Notes under the pieces: generated by a model
What the model was told of the DNA's origin: nothing
The model's input: only the letters and a program-made list of their open reading frames with translations
Database searches by the model: none
Origin: Streptomyces sp. AC1-42W
GTDB lineage: Bacteria; Actinomycetota; Actinomycetes; Streptomycetales; Streptomycetaceae
Assembly (NCBI RefSeq): GCF_003248355.1
Contig: NZ_QKWY01000001.1
Coordinates: 3,802,001-3,866,000 of the forward strand
Direction of reading: 5' to 3'
DNA length: 64,000 bases
Made by a program: the position numbers and the translations under genes
Shown: piece after piece, positions 6,865-14,469 of the stretch
How the letters are laid out: every line of letters starts with the position of its first letter
Numbering within the stretch: position 1 is the first letter of the stretch

Positions 6865-8709
6865 ATGACTCCGCCCGACACCGCTTCCACCCAGCCCGGC
6901 GACGACCGCACCTTCCAGGTGGATCTCCGGGGCCTCGTCGACCTCCTCTCGCACCACCTCTACTCCAGCCCCCGCGTCTACCTGCGCGAACTCCTGCAGA
7001 ACGCCGTGGACGCGCTCACCGCCCGGCACACCCTCGAACCGGCCGCCGCCGACGCGTACGGCATCCGCCTGTACGCCGACAAAACCGTCGTACGCATCGA
7101 GGACGACGGCGTCGGACTCACCGAGAACGACGTCCACGCCTTCCTCGCCACCATCGGCCGCAGCAGCAAACGCGCCGAGCGCATCGCCGAACAGCGCGGC
7201 GACTTCATCGGCCAGTTCGGCATCGGCCTGCTCTCCTGCTTCCTCGTCGCGGACGAGATCCACGTCGTGAGCCGCTCCGCCCGCACCCCCGACGCACCCG
7301 CCGTCGAATGGCGCGGACGCGGCGACGGCAGCTACACCGTCCGCACCCTGCCCGCCACCGCCCACCCGCGCCCCGGCACCACCGTCACCCTCACCCCGCG
7401 CGCCGACGCGGGGGAGTGGACCCGCCCCACCCAGGTCCACGCCCTGGCCCGGCAGTACGGCTCCCTGCTGCGCCACCCCGTCACCTTCGACGACGGAACC
7501 GGCGGCCCCGGCGCCCGCGTCAACCCGGAACCCGCCCCCTGGGCCCGCAACCACCCGACACCGGGCGCCCGCTCCCGCGCCCTCGCCGCGTACGGCACGG
7601 AGGTCTTCGGGTTCGAGCCGCTGGACACCATCGACCTGGACCTGCCCGCCGTCGGGCTCAAGGGCATCGCCTGCGTCCTCCCCGAGGCCGTGCCCACCGG
7701 CCGCCGCCACGGCCACCGCGTCCACATCAAGGGCATGCTGCTCTCCGAACAGGCGGAGGAGATCCTGCCCGAGTGGGCGTTCTTCGTCCGCTGCGTCGTG
7801 GACGCCGAGAGCCTGCGCCCCACGGCCTCCCGCGAATCCCTGTACGAGGACGACACCCTCGCCGCCGTACGCGACGCGCTCGCCGAACGGCTGCGCGCCT
7901 GGATCTCCCGCGTCGCCGCCAGCGACCCGGAACTCCTCGCCCGCTTCCTGCGCGCCCACCACCTCGCCGTCAAGTCGCTCGCCGTGCACGACGACGAGAT
8001 CCTGCGGATGCTGCTGCCCTGGCTGCCCTTCGAGACGACGGACGGCAGCACCAGCCTGGACGAGTTCGCCCGCACCCACCGCACGGTGCTCGTGACGAAC
8101 AGCGTGGAGGAGTTCCGGCAGGTCGCCGCGATCGCCTCGGCCGCCGGACTCGGCGTCGTCAACGGCGGCTACACCTACGACCGGGAACTGGTCCACCGGC
8201 TCCCCGAGATCCGGCCCGAGGTCAGCGTCGCCGACCTCGACCCGGCGACCCTCACCGCCCACCTCGACCCCGTCGAGCGCGAGACCGAACTCGCCGCGGC
8301 CCCCTACCTGGCGATGGCCCGCGACGCGCTGGCCGTCTTCGACTGCGACGTCGCCCTGCGCACCTTCCAGCCCGCCTCCGCCCCGGCCCTCCTCATCGAC
8401 AGCCGCGACGCCCGGCACGAACGCACCCGCTCCCAGCTCGCCCGCGAACAGCAGGGCGGCGTATGGGGCGACATCCTCGGCGCCCTGCGCCAGGAGGCCC
8501 CGCGCGCGCAGCTGATCCTCAACCAGCTCAACCCGCTGGTCCGCACGGCCGTCGCCATCGACGAACCCGAACTGGCCCGCACCAGCGCCGAAGCCCTGTA
8601 CGGGCAGGCCGCCCTGCTGTCCCGGCGCCCGCTCAGGCCCGCCGAATCGAGCCTGATCAACCGCTCCTTCCTCGACCTCCTCGCCCACGCCCTCCGCAAG
8701 GACAGCTGA
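6865..8709 (+). CDS. HSP90 family ATPase (HtpG-like)
   Basis: 614 residues with a GHKL ATPase fold at the N terminus. YLRELLQNAVDAL (about residues 40-52) is the N-box with the catalytic Glu and Mg-binding Asn. DDGVGLTENDV (about 80-90) is the G1 box, and GQFGIGLLSCFL (about 116-127) is the glycine-rich lid motif. A middle domain follows, with LRPTASRESLYEDD corresponding to the HtpG SREXLQ region. The C-terminal third diverges from canonical HtpG, so client or partner choice may differ. The product is a cytosolic ATP-driven chaperone-like protein. The next gene starts 2 bases after its stop, so the two are translationally linked. Actinobacterial genomes often carry this non-canonical HSP90 form beside a repeat protein. 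Confidence 0.88.
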   Translation: MTPPDTASTQPGDDRTFQVDLRGLVDLLSHHLYSSPRVYLRELLQNAVDALTARHTLEPAAADAYGIRLYADKTVVRIEDDGVGLTENDVHAFLATIGRSSKRAERIAEQRGDFIGQFGIGLLSCFLVADEIHVVSRSARTPDAPAVEWRGRGDGSYTVRTLPATAHPRPGTTVTLTPRADAGEWTRPTQVHALARQYGSLLRHPVTFDDGTGGPGARVNPEPAPWARNHPTPGARSRALAAYGTEVFGFEPLDTIDLDLPAVGLKGIACVLPEAVPTGRRHGHRVHIKGMLLSEQAEEILPEWAFFVRCVVDAESLRPTASRESLYEDDTLAAVRDALAERLRAWISRVAASDPELLARFLRAHHLAVKSLAVHDDEILRMLLPWLPFETTDGSTSLDEFARTHRTVLVTNSVEEFRQVAAIASAAGLGVVNGGYTYDRELVHRLPEIRPEVSVADLDPATLTAHLDPVERETELAAAPYLAMARDALAVFDCDVALRTFQPASAPALLIDSRDARHERTRSQLAREQQGGVWGDILGALRQEAPRAQLILNQLNPLVRTAVAIDEPELARTSAEALYGQAALLSRRPLRPAESSLINRSFLDLLAHALRKDS

Positions 8710-8711
8710 CG

Positions 8712-11642
8712 ATGCCCACCGCACCCCAGAACACCGACGAGCTGTACGCCGGGCTCCAGGAGAACCAGCAGCGCCCCTACGGCCGCGCCCGTACCATCGC
8801 CGCCGAGGAACTCACCGACGCAGCCGAACAGCTCGACGACCCACTGGCCCTCGTCCGCGCCCTCCTCGCCCTCCAGGAGGCGTACACCTACGGCGCCGAA
8901 CCCCGTAAGGCGCCCGTCGTCTTCGCCCGCCTGCTCAACCTCTTCGACGAGCAGCCCGACATCTTCACCGAGCAACTGCGCCATCTGCTGTTCTGGCGGT
9001 TCAAATGGGTGGCGAACGCCCTGCGCGCCCTGCCCGAGATCCCGCTGAGCGCCCTGCGCCAGTGGCTCACCGAGATGCGCGACCGGTACGAGAAGGCCGG
9101 CCTCGGCCTCCAGCCCTACTACGGACAGGTCCACCTCCTCGCCGCCCACGCCGGCACGGACGACGCCACCACCGCCTACGAGCTGTGGGCGGCCCGCAGC
9201 CGCACCCCGCTCAGCGACTGCGAAGCCTGCGAGATCTGCGAACGCGCCCTCCACCACCTCGCCACCGGCGACGACGCCCGCGCCCTGCGCACCTGGGAAC
9301 CCGTCCTCGACGGCAAGGAGAGCTGCCAGGAGGAGCCCGCCCGCTCCTTCTCGCACGCACTGCTGCCCCTGCTGCGCACCGGCGACACCGAGCGCGCCCG
9401 CGCCGTGCACCTCGCCGGCTACCGCGGCTCCCGCCGCAACCCCTCCATGGCCGGCGAGGTCGGCCGCCACCTGGAGTTCTGCGCGCTCACCGGCAACGAG
9501 GCCCGCGGCCTGGAACTGCTCGCCGAGAACCGGGTCCTGTTCGAGGACGTGGACTCACCCGAGGACCAGTACGACTTCCTCACCGGCGTGGAGGTCCTTC
9601 TCCAGCGCGTCGAGCGACTCGGCCACGCCGAACTGCCCGTCGCCGGATACGCCGGCCGCACCTGGACCGTCGCCGCACTGCGCACCGAGGTACGCGGCCG
9701 CGCCGACGACCTCGCCGCCCGCTTCGACGCCCGCAACGGCACCACGGCCCACGCCGACCGGCGCAGGACCCGCCTCGACCGCGCACCGCTCCTCGACCGG
9801 CTCGAACTGACCCTGCGCGTCCGCACCCTCGACGACCTGTCCCCGGCCGACCCGGTCGCCGCACCCGCCGCCCCCCAGACCCCCGCCCTCCCCGAATCGG
9901 TGCCCGAACTCGTCGCCCGGGCCAGGGAACTGGAACAGCGGGGGCACCCCGAGGCCCAGCTCTGCTGGGCCCGGCTGCGCACACTGATCACCGCCCCCGG
10001 CTACACCCACCCCGACGACCCGGTCGTCGGCCCGCTCGTACGGCTCCGCGCGGACCTGCTGGCCGACGAGGCCGCCCGCGCCGGAGACGGCAACCAGCCC
10101 GCCGAGGCGGCTGACCTCTACGAAGAGGCCGCCGGACTCTACGAGGACGCCGCGCTGCCGGGCGAGGCGGCCGTCGCCGCCGCCTGCGGCGCACTCGCCG
10201 AGGCGGAGGCGGCGGACGGGGACGGGCCCGAGAAGCAGGCGGCGGCGCTGACCGCCGTCCACGCCCGCACGGTCCGGCTGCACGAGGAGACGCCCGGCCT
10301 CGCGCCGTACCAGGAGGGGCGCCTGCTGCGGCTGCGGGCGACCGCCCTCGGCCTGCGCTTCCAGGCCGTGCAGAGCGAGGAACACGCGGCGGCGGCATAC
10401 GCCGAGGTGGAGCTGCTGCACGCCTTCGCCGCCCGGCACGGCCTCGCCTCGCAGACCTCCGGCGCGGCACTCCTGCGGGCCGGCACCCGCGCCATCTCCG
10501 GCGACCTGCCCGCCGCCGTCACGGAACTGGACGCCCTCGTCGACCTGCTGCGGGAGCACGGTCCCGCGTGGCACCTGCCCCGTACGCTCGGGCTGCGCGG
10601 CCGGCTCCGGATCGGCCTGCGGGACGCGGAGGAGGCGTACACGGATCTGGCCGAAGCCGTACGGCTGGCAGCCGAGTGGCCGGTCACCGTCGCCGAGACC
10701 GCCGGTCTCCACGGCGACCTGGCCGAAACGTGCATGTACCTGGGCCGTCCCGAGGAGGCGCTGCGGCAGCTGACGCGCTCCGCCGAGCTGGACCTGCGCC
10801 GCGACCAGCGGGCGCGCGCGTACTGCACCTACAGCAACGCCGCCGAGCTGAGCCTCGACCTGGGGCGGGTGGAGGACACCATCGCCCTGCTCGACTCCGT
10901 CCTGGCCGAGCCGGACGTCGCCGACGGCGGGCTGGACGACCGCCTCACGGCCCAACTCCGCCTGATCCGCGCGCGGGCACTGCACGCCGGCGACGATCTC
11001 AAGGCCGCCACGGCGGAGTTCGTCGCCCTCGCCGCCGAATCGGCCGGCTGGGACGACGATCCGGGGAGCCACGCCATGATCGCCGCCGAGACGGCGGTGC
11101 TCCTCGGCGAGGCGGGCGACTTCGGCCCGGCCCGCGAAGCCCTCGCCCAGGCACTCGCCGCGCACGGCCGCGCCCCGCGCTACGAACAGCTCAGCAACGC
11201 CCTGCGCGAACTCGCCCGCCTCCAGGCCGAACAGCAGGGGCCGGACGGCCTGGCCGACGCCCTCGCCCACCTCGCCGAAGCGGGCCGGATAGCCGACGCC
11301 GCGCGCGCCGCCGCGTTCGAGCCGCGCGGCCGTTCCCTGGACACCGCCCTCGCCTACGAGCACGGGCGCGTCCACGCCTACGCCGGGCAGTACGAGGAAT
11401 CCCTCGCCGCGCTGGAGAAGGCCGTGGGTCAGCTGGGCGAACCGGGCCCGGACCGGTTCCACGCCGCGCAGTGGGCCGAGTGCGTCCGCCTCGCGGCGGT
11501 CGTGGAGGGCGTCTACCTGGAGCGCACCGCCCCGGCGCTCGCCCGCCTCGACACGGCGATCGCCCGGCTCACCCCGCTGGGCCACACCGAGGAGACCGGC
11601 CCGCTGGCCGCCGTGGCGGCCCAGCTCCGCGAGGAGTCGTAA
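8712..11642 (+). CDS. Large helical-repeat (TPR-like) protein paired with HSP90
   Basis: 976 residues made almost wholly of Ala/Leu/Glu-rich helical pairs, consistent with many degenerate tetratricopeptide repeats. They are clearest between about residues 450 and 960 (for example AEAADLYEEAAGLYEDAALP, RPEEALRQLTRSAELDL, YEESLAALEKAVGQLG). It has no signal peptide or membrane helix. The start is ATG 8712, two bases after the HSP90 stop. TPR proteins commonly act as HSP90 co-chaperones or scaffolds, so an HSP90-partner role is a reasonable inference. A hairpin at 11688-11723 ends the unit. Confidence 0.82.
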   Translation: MPTAPQNTDELYAGLQENQQRPYGRARTIAAEELTDAAEQLDDPLALVRALLALQEAYTYGAEPRKAPVVFARLLNLFDEQPDIFTEQLRHLLFWRFKWVANALRALPEIPLSALRQWLTEMRDRYEKAGLGLQPYYGQVHLLAAHAGTDDATTAYELWAARSRTPLSDCEACEICERALHHLATGDDARALRTWEPVLDGKESCQEEPARSFSHALLPLLRTGDTERARAVHLAGYRGSRRNPSMAGEVGRHLEFCALTGNEARGLELLAENRVLFEDVDSPEDQYDFLTGVEVLLQRVERLGHAELPVAGYAGRTWTVAALRTEVRGRADDLAARFDARNGTTAHADRRRTRLDRAPLLDRLELTLRVRTLDDLSPADPVAAPAAPQTPALPESVPELVARARELEQRGHPEAQLCWARLRTLITAPGYTHPDDPVVGPLVRLRADLLADEAARAGDGNQPAEAADLYEEAAGLYEDAALPGEAAVAAACGALAEAEAADGDGPEKQAAALTAVHARTVRLHEETPGLAPYQEGRLLRLRATALGLRFQAVQSEEHAAAAYAEVELLHAFAARHGLASQTSGAALLRAGTRAISGDLPAAVTELDALVDLLREHGPAWHLPRTLGLRGRLRIGLRDAEEAYTDLAEAVRLAAEWPVTVAETAGLHGDLAETCMYLGRPEEALRQLTRSAELDLRRDQRARAYCTYSNAAELSLDLGRVEDTIALLDSVLAEPDVADGGLDDRLTAQLRLIRARALHAGDDLKAATAEFVALAAESAGWDDDPGSHAMIAAETAVLLGEAGDFGPAREALAQALAAHGRAPRYEQLSNALRELARLQAEQQGPDGLADALAHLAEAGRIADAARAAAFEPRGRSLDTALAYEHGRVHAYAGQYEESLAALEKAVGQLGEPGPDRFHAAQWAECVRLAAVVEGVYLERTAPALARLDTAIARLTPLGHTEETGPLAAVAAQLREES

Positions 11643-11687
11643 CGCGACGAAGGCACGAAGACGCCCCCGGCCGCCGCACACGCCCCG

Positions 11688-11723
11688 AGCCGCCGTACAC
11701 GCCCCCGCGCGCGTGCGGCGGCT
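11688..11723. terminator. Hairpin between convergent genes
   Basis: AGCCGCCGTAC pairs with GTGCGGCGGCT (11 bp with one G-U) around a GC-rich loop. It lies between the repeat-protein gene and the convergent TetR gene, so it could serve both. Confidence 0.5.
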
Positions 11724-12331
11724 CAGGCGTAGGCGGCCAGGAAGGCGCGGATGCCGCCCTCCGCGAGCCGGTCCAGGTCTGCGGCGGAATGCTGCGGGCC
11801 GCCGTGGAACATCGCCCGGTTCACCGGAATCCACAGCAGCAGACCGGAGAAGTGGTGGGCGGCCAGGAGCGGGTCCGGCGTCTTGAGGAGCCCCTGCTCG
11901 GTGAGGCGCCGGAAGGTGTCCGCCAGGGTGGCCAGGACCCGTTCGAAGCCCTGCTCGTACCAGGCGGCGCCCAGCTCCGGAAAAGCGTCGGCGTTGGCGA
12001 TGACGAGCCGCCGCAGCTGGATGACCTGGGGCCGGGTGAGGGCCGTGAGGAACTGGCGGGCCAGCCGCGTCAGGTTCTCGGTGAGCGCTCCGGCGTCGGC
12101 GGGGATGTCCGCGACCAGGTCGACCATGGCGTCGATGCGGTCGGTGGTGGCGAGCACGATCTCCGCGAACAGCTTCTCCTTGTCCGAGAAGTGCTTGTAG
12201 ACGGTCTGCTTGGACACCGCGGCCAGCTTCGCGATGTCGTCCATGCTCGTCCCCGCGTACCCCTTGTTCAGGAACACGGTGGTCCCCGCCTCCAGGATCG
12301 CCTGGTGCTTGCGCGCCGACCGTTCGTCCAT
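11723..12331 (-). CDS. TetR family transcriptional regulator
   Basis: 202 residues. The N-terminal helix-turn-helix is clear: ILEAGTTVFLNKGYAGTSMD, then DIAKLAAVSKQTVYKHFSDKEKLF (about residues 10-50). The C-terminal ligand domain has the TetR_C composition (LTRLARQFLTALTRPQVIQLRRLV). The ATG at 12331, with an upstream GAGAGAGGG ribosome site, is preferred to a GTG 27 bases upstream. It is divergent from the alpha/beta hydrolase at 12494, and the shared 162-bp gap holds GAGTACTG/CAGTACTC operator repeats. Autoregulation and control of the hydrolase are likely. The ligand is unknown. Confidence 0.9.
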   Translation of the reverse strand: MDERSARKHQAILEAGTTVFLNKGYAGTSMDDIAKLAAVSKQTVYKHFSDKEKLFAEIVLATTDRIDAMVDLVADIPADAGALTENLTRLARQFLTALTRPQVIQLRRLVIANADAFPELGAAWYEQGFERVLATLADTFRRLTEQGLLKTPDPLLAAHHFSGLLLWIPVNRAMFHGGPQHSAADLDRLAEGGIRAFLAAYA

Positions 12332-12380
12332 CCTCAGGGCCCTCTCTCCCTCGTCCACCGCTGCTGCCTACCGCCAAAAA

Positions 12381-12416
12381 GAGTACTGGACTGATCAGTA
12401 CTCGTGTGAGTACTGT
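12381..12416. promoter_or_regulatory. Probable TetR operator with three GAGTACTG half-sites
   Basis: GAGTACTG (12381-12388) and its exact inverse CAGTACTC (12396-12403) flank a 7-base spacer that includes the perfect palindrome ACTGATCAGT (12390-12399). A third half-site GAGTACTG follows at 12409-12416. It lies between the divergent TetR and hydrolase genes. Confidence 0.65.
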
Positions 12417-12493
12417 ACCGTCCAGTTCCAGATCGCGGCCGCTCCGGCCGTGACCGGAGTGCCGTGCGACGGCACATTCATGGGGGTTTACGC

Positions 12494-13312
12494 ATGACCA
12501 CGACAGTGGACAGGATCATCTCGGCCGACGGCACGGCCATCGTGTTCGAACGGCGGGGCTCGGGCCCGGCCGTGCTGCTGGTCGGCGGCGCGCTCATGAC
12601 CCGGAGCGCCTCCGACGACCTGGCCGGGCTGCTCGCCGAGCACTTCACGGTCGTCACCTACGACCGGCGGGGCCGGGGCGACAGCGGGGACGCCCCCGGG
12701 TACGAGGTGCGGCGCGAGGTCGAGGACATCGACGCGCTCATCGAGGGGCCCTGCGGCGGAAGCGCGATGCTCTTTGGTATGTCGTCGGGCGCCGCACTCG
12801 CCCTGGAGGCGACGGCGCGGGGCAGCGCCGTCGGCCGGCTCGCCCTGTACGAGCCGCCGTTCATCACCGACGACAGCCGGCCGCCGCTGCCCGCCGACTA
12901 CGTGGCACACCTGACGGAACTCGTCGCCCGCGAGGCGTACGGGGACGCCGTCGCGTACTTCATGACGGCGGCGATCGACATGCCGGACGAGGCCGTCGCG
13001 GGCATGCGGCAGACCCCGTTCTGGGCGAGCCTGGAGGCCGTCGCCCGCACCCTCCCGTACGACGGCCGGATCATGGGCGACACGATGTCCGGCCGCCCGC
13101 TGCCCCTCGAACGCTGGGCCTCCGTCACCGTCCCCGTCCTCGTCGGCAGCGGCGACGCGGGCGCACCGCACATGGAGACCGGCGCCCGCGAACTCGCCGG
13201 GGCCGGCGACAACTTCACCCTGCGGATCTTCGAGGGCGAGGAGCACACCATCGCGCCGGAGACCCTCGCCCCGGTCCTCGCCGGCTTCTTCGCCGGGGAC
13301 CGTACGGCGTAA
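12494..13312 (+). CDS. Alpha/beta hydrolase
   Basis: 272 residues of the alpha/beta hydrolase fold. The oxyanion strand is GPAVLLVGGALM (about residues 24-35). The nucleophile elbow is FGMSSGAAL (GxSxG with Ser near 95). A late Asp lies in VLVGSGDAGAPHM, and the catalytic His is in FEGEEHTIAPE (about residue 250). The ATG at 12494 follows a GGGGG ribosome site. The substrate cannot be read from sequence. The divergent TetR gene and shared operator imply induction by a small molecule, possibly the substrate. DUF4287 follows 47 bp later. Confidence 0.85.
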   Translation: MTTTVDRIISADGTAIVFERRGSGPAVLLVGGALMTRSASDDLAGLLAEHFTVVTYDRRGRGDSGDAPGYEVRREVEDIDALIEGPCGGSAMLFGMSSGAALALEATARGSAVGRLALYEPPFITDDSRPPLPADYVAHLTELVAREAYGDAVAYFMTAAIDMPDEAVAGMRQTPFWASLEAVARTLPYDGRIMGDTMSGRPLPLERWASVTVPVLVGSGDAGAPHMETGARELAGAGDNFTLRIFEGEEHTIAPETLAPVLAGFFAGDRTA

Positions 13313-13359
13313 GCGGCCCGCCCCCGAAACCACCACCCCCACCACAGAGAGGCACCGGC

Positions 13360-13569
13360 ATGACCACACCGCCCAAGGGACCCGCCAGCTACTTCCCGTC
13401 CATCGAGAAGAAGTACGGCCGCCCCGTCGAGGAGTGGAAGGAACTCATCCGCTCCTCCGACCTCACCAAGCACATGGAACTCGTCGCCTGGCTCAAGGCC
13501 GAACACGGCCTGGGCCACGGCCACGCCAACGCCCTCGTCGCGCACACCCTGGCCGAAGCGGGGAGCTGA
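13360..13569 (+). CDS. DUF4287 domain protein
   Basis: 69 residues, essentially one DUF4287 domain: YFPSIEKKYGRPVEEWKELI near the N terminus and LKAEHGLGHGHANALVAHTL near the end. The family is a small helical domain of unknown function that also occurs fused to DUF5655. An AGAGAGG ribosome site precedes the ATG. It is probably co-transcribed with the alpha/beta hydrolase upstream. Confidence 0.85.
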   Translation: MTTPPKGPASYFPSIEKKYGRPVEEWKELIRSSDLTKHMELVAWLKAEHGLGHGHANALVAHTLAEAGS

Positions 13570-13603
13570 GCCCCACCACGGGGCCGCGCCGGTGCGGGAA
13601 CGC

Positions 13604-14437
13604 TCAGCGGAACGCGGCCGCGTTCTCCGCGGCCCACTGCCGAAACGGCCTGCCCGGCGCGCCCGTGACCCGCTCCACCGTGTCGCGCACCGCCAGCAGT
13701 TCGTCGTTGACGTCGCCGCCCATGACGTCCAGCACCGCGTCCGCCGCCGCCTCACCGAACACGGCGGCCAGCGGTGCCCGGGCTTCCTGCCGGCTCGCTC
13801 CGGCGAACGGCACCTCGCGGCCGAGGGCCGCCGCGACGGCCGCCGCCTGCTGCCGGGCGGACACCGGCTCCGGGCCGGTCAGGGGATAGGTTCGCCCCCG
13901 GTGGCCCGGCTCGGTCAGGGCGGCCCGGGCCACCGACGCGATGTCGGCGGGGTGGATGGTGGGCAGCCCGGTGTCCGGGAACGGGGCGCGGACCGTGTCC
14001 CCGGCCCGGATCGCGGCGGCCCACATCAGGGCGTTCGACGCGAACTGGGTCGGCCGCAGGATCGTCCACGCCATCCCGCTGTCCTTGAGCAGGCGTTCGA
14101 CCTCCTGGTTCTCGGCGGCCGGGCCCAGATGCGGGTGGGACAGGACGGTGATGGACGACACGAGCACCACATGCTCGACCCCGGCCCGCCGCGCCGCCGC
14201 GAGGACGTCGGCGTCCGGGCCCACCCGCGACGGCAGAAAGAGCGCGCGGACCCCGGACAGGGCGGCCTCCAGCGACTCCGGCACCGTGAGGTCGCCCTCC
14301 ACGGCCTCGACCCCCTCGGGGAAACGGGCTCGTGAGACGTCACGGGTGAGCCCCCGCAGCGGGCCCGCGCCGCAGGAGCGCAACTCCGTCAGCAGCGGGC
14401 GTCCGATGTTTCCGGTGGCTCCGGTCACGAGGATCAT
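13604..14437 (-). CDS. NmrA-like NAD(P)-binding reductase (atypical SDR)
   Basis: 277 residues with an N-terminal Rossmann motif MILVTGATGNIGRPLL and a dinucleotide region RGLTRDVSRARFP. VVLVSSITVL and WTILRPTQFASNAL are typical of the NmrA/quinone-oxidoreductase-like SDR group. Members bind NAD(P)H as redox sensors or reduce quinones and other electrophiles. It starts 33 bp after the PfaC-like gene on the same strand but has its own MerR-type promoter inside the 3' end of that gene. It is therefore more likely a redox-stress gene than part of the lipid operon. Confidence 0.85.
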   Translation of the reverse strand: MILVTGATGNIGRPLLTELRSCGAGPLRGLTRDVSRARFPEGVEAVEGDLTVPESLEAALSGVRALFLPSRVGPDADVLAAARRAGVEHVVLVSSITVLSHPHLGPAAENQEVERLLKDSGMAWTILRPTQFASNALMWAAAIRAGDTVRAPFPDTGLPTIHPADIASVARAALTEPGHRGRTYPLTGPEPVSARQQAAAVAAALGREVPFAGASRQEARAPLAAVFGEAAADAVLDVMGGDVNDELLAVRDTVERVTGAPGRPFRQWAAENAAAFR

Positions 14438-14469
14438 GTGCGGGTACTCCCTGTCGTCGGGCGGCTGAC

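Noticed and set aside
9555..12377. Long minus-strand frame over the repeat-protein and TetR genes
   Set aside because: Spans two real genes in opposite directions and shows no domain.
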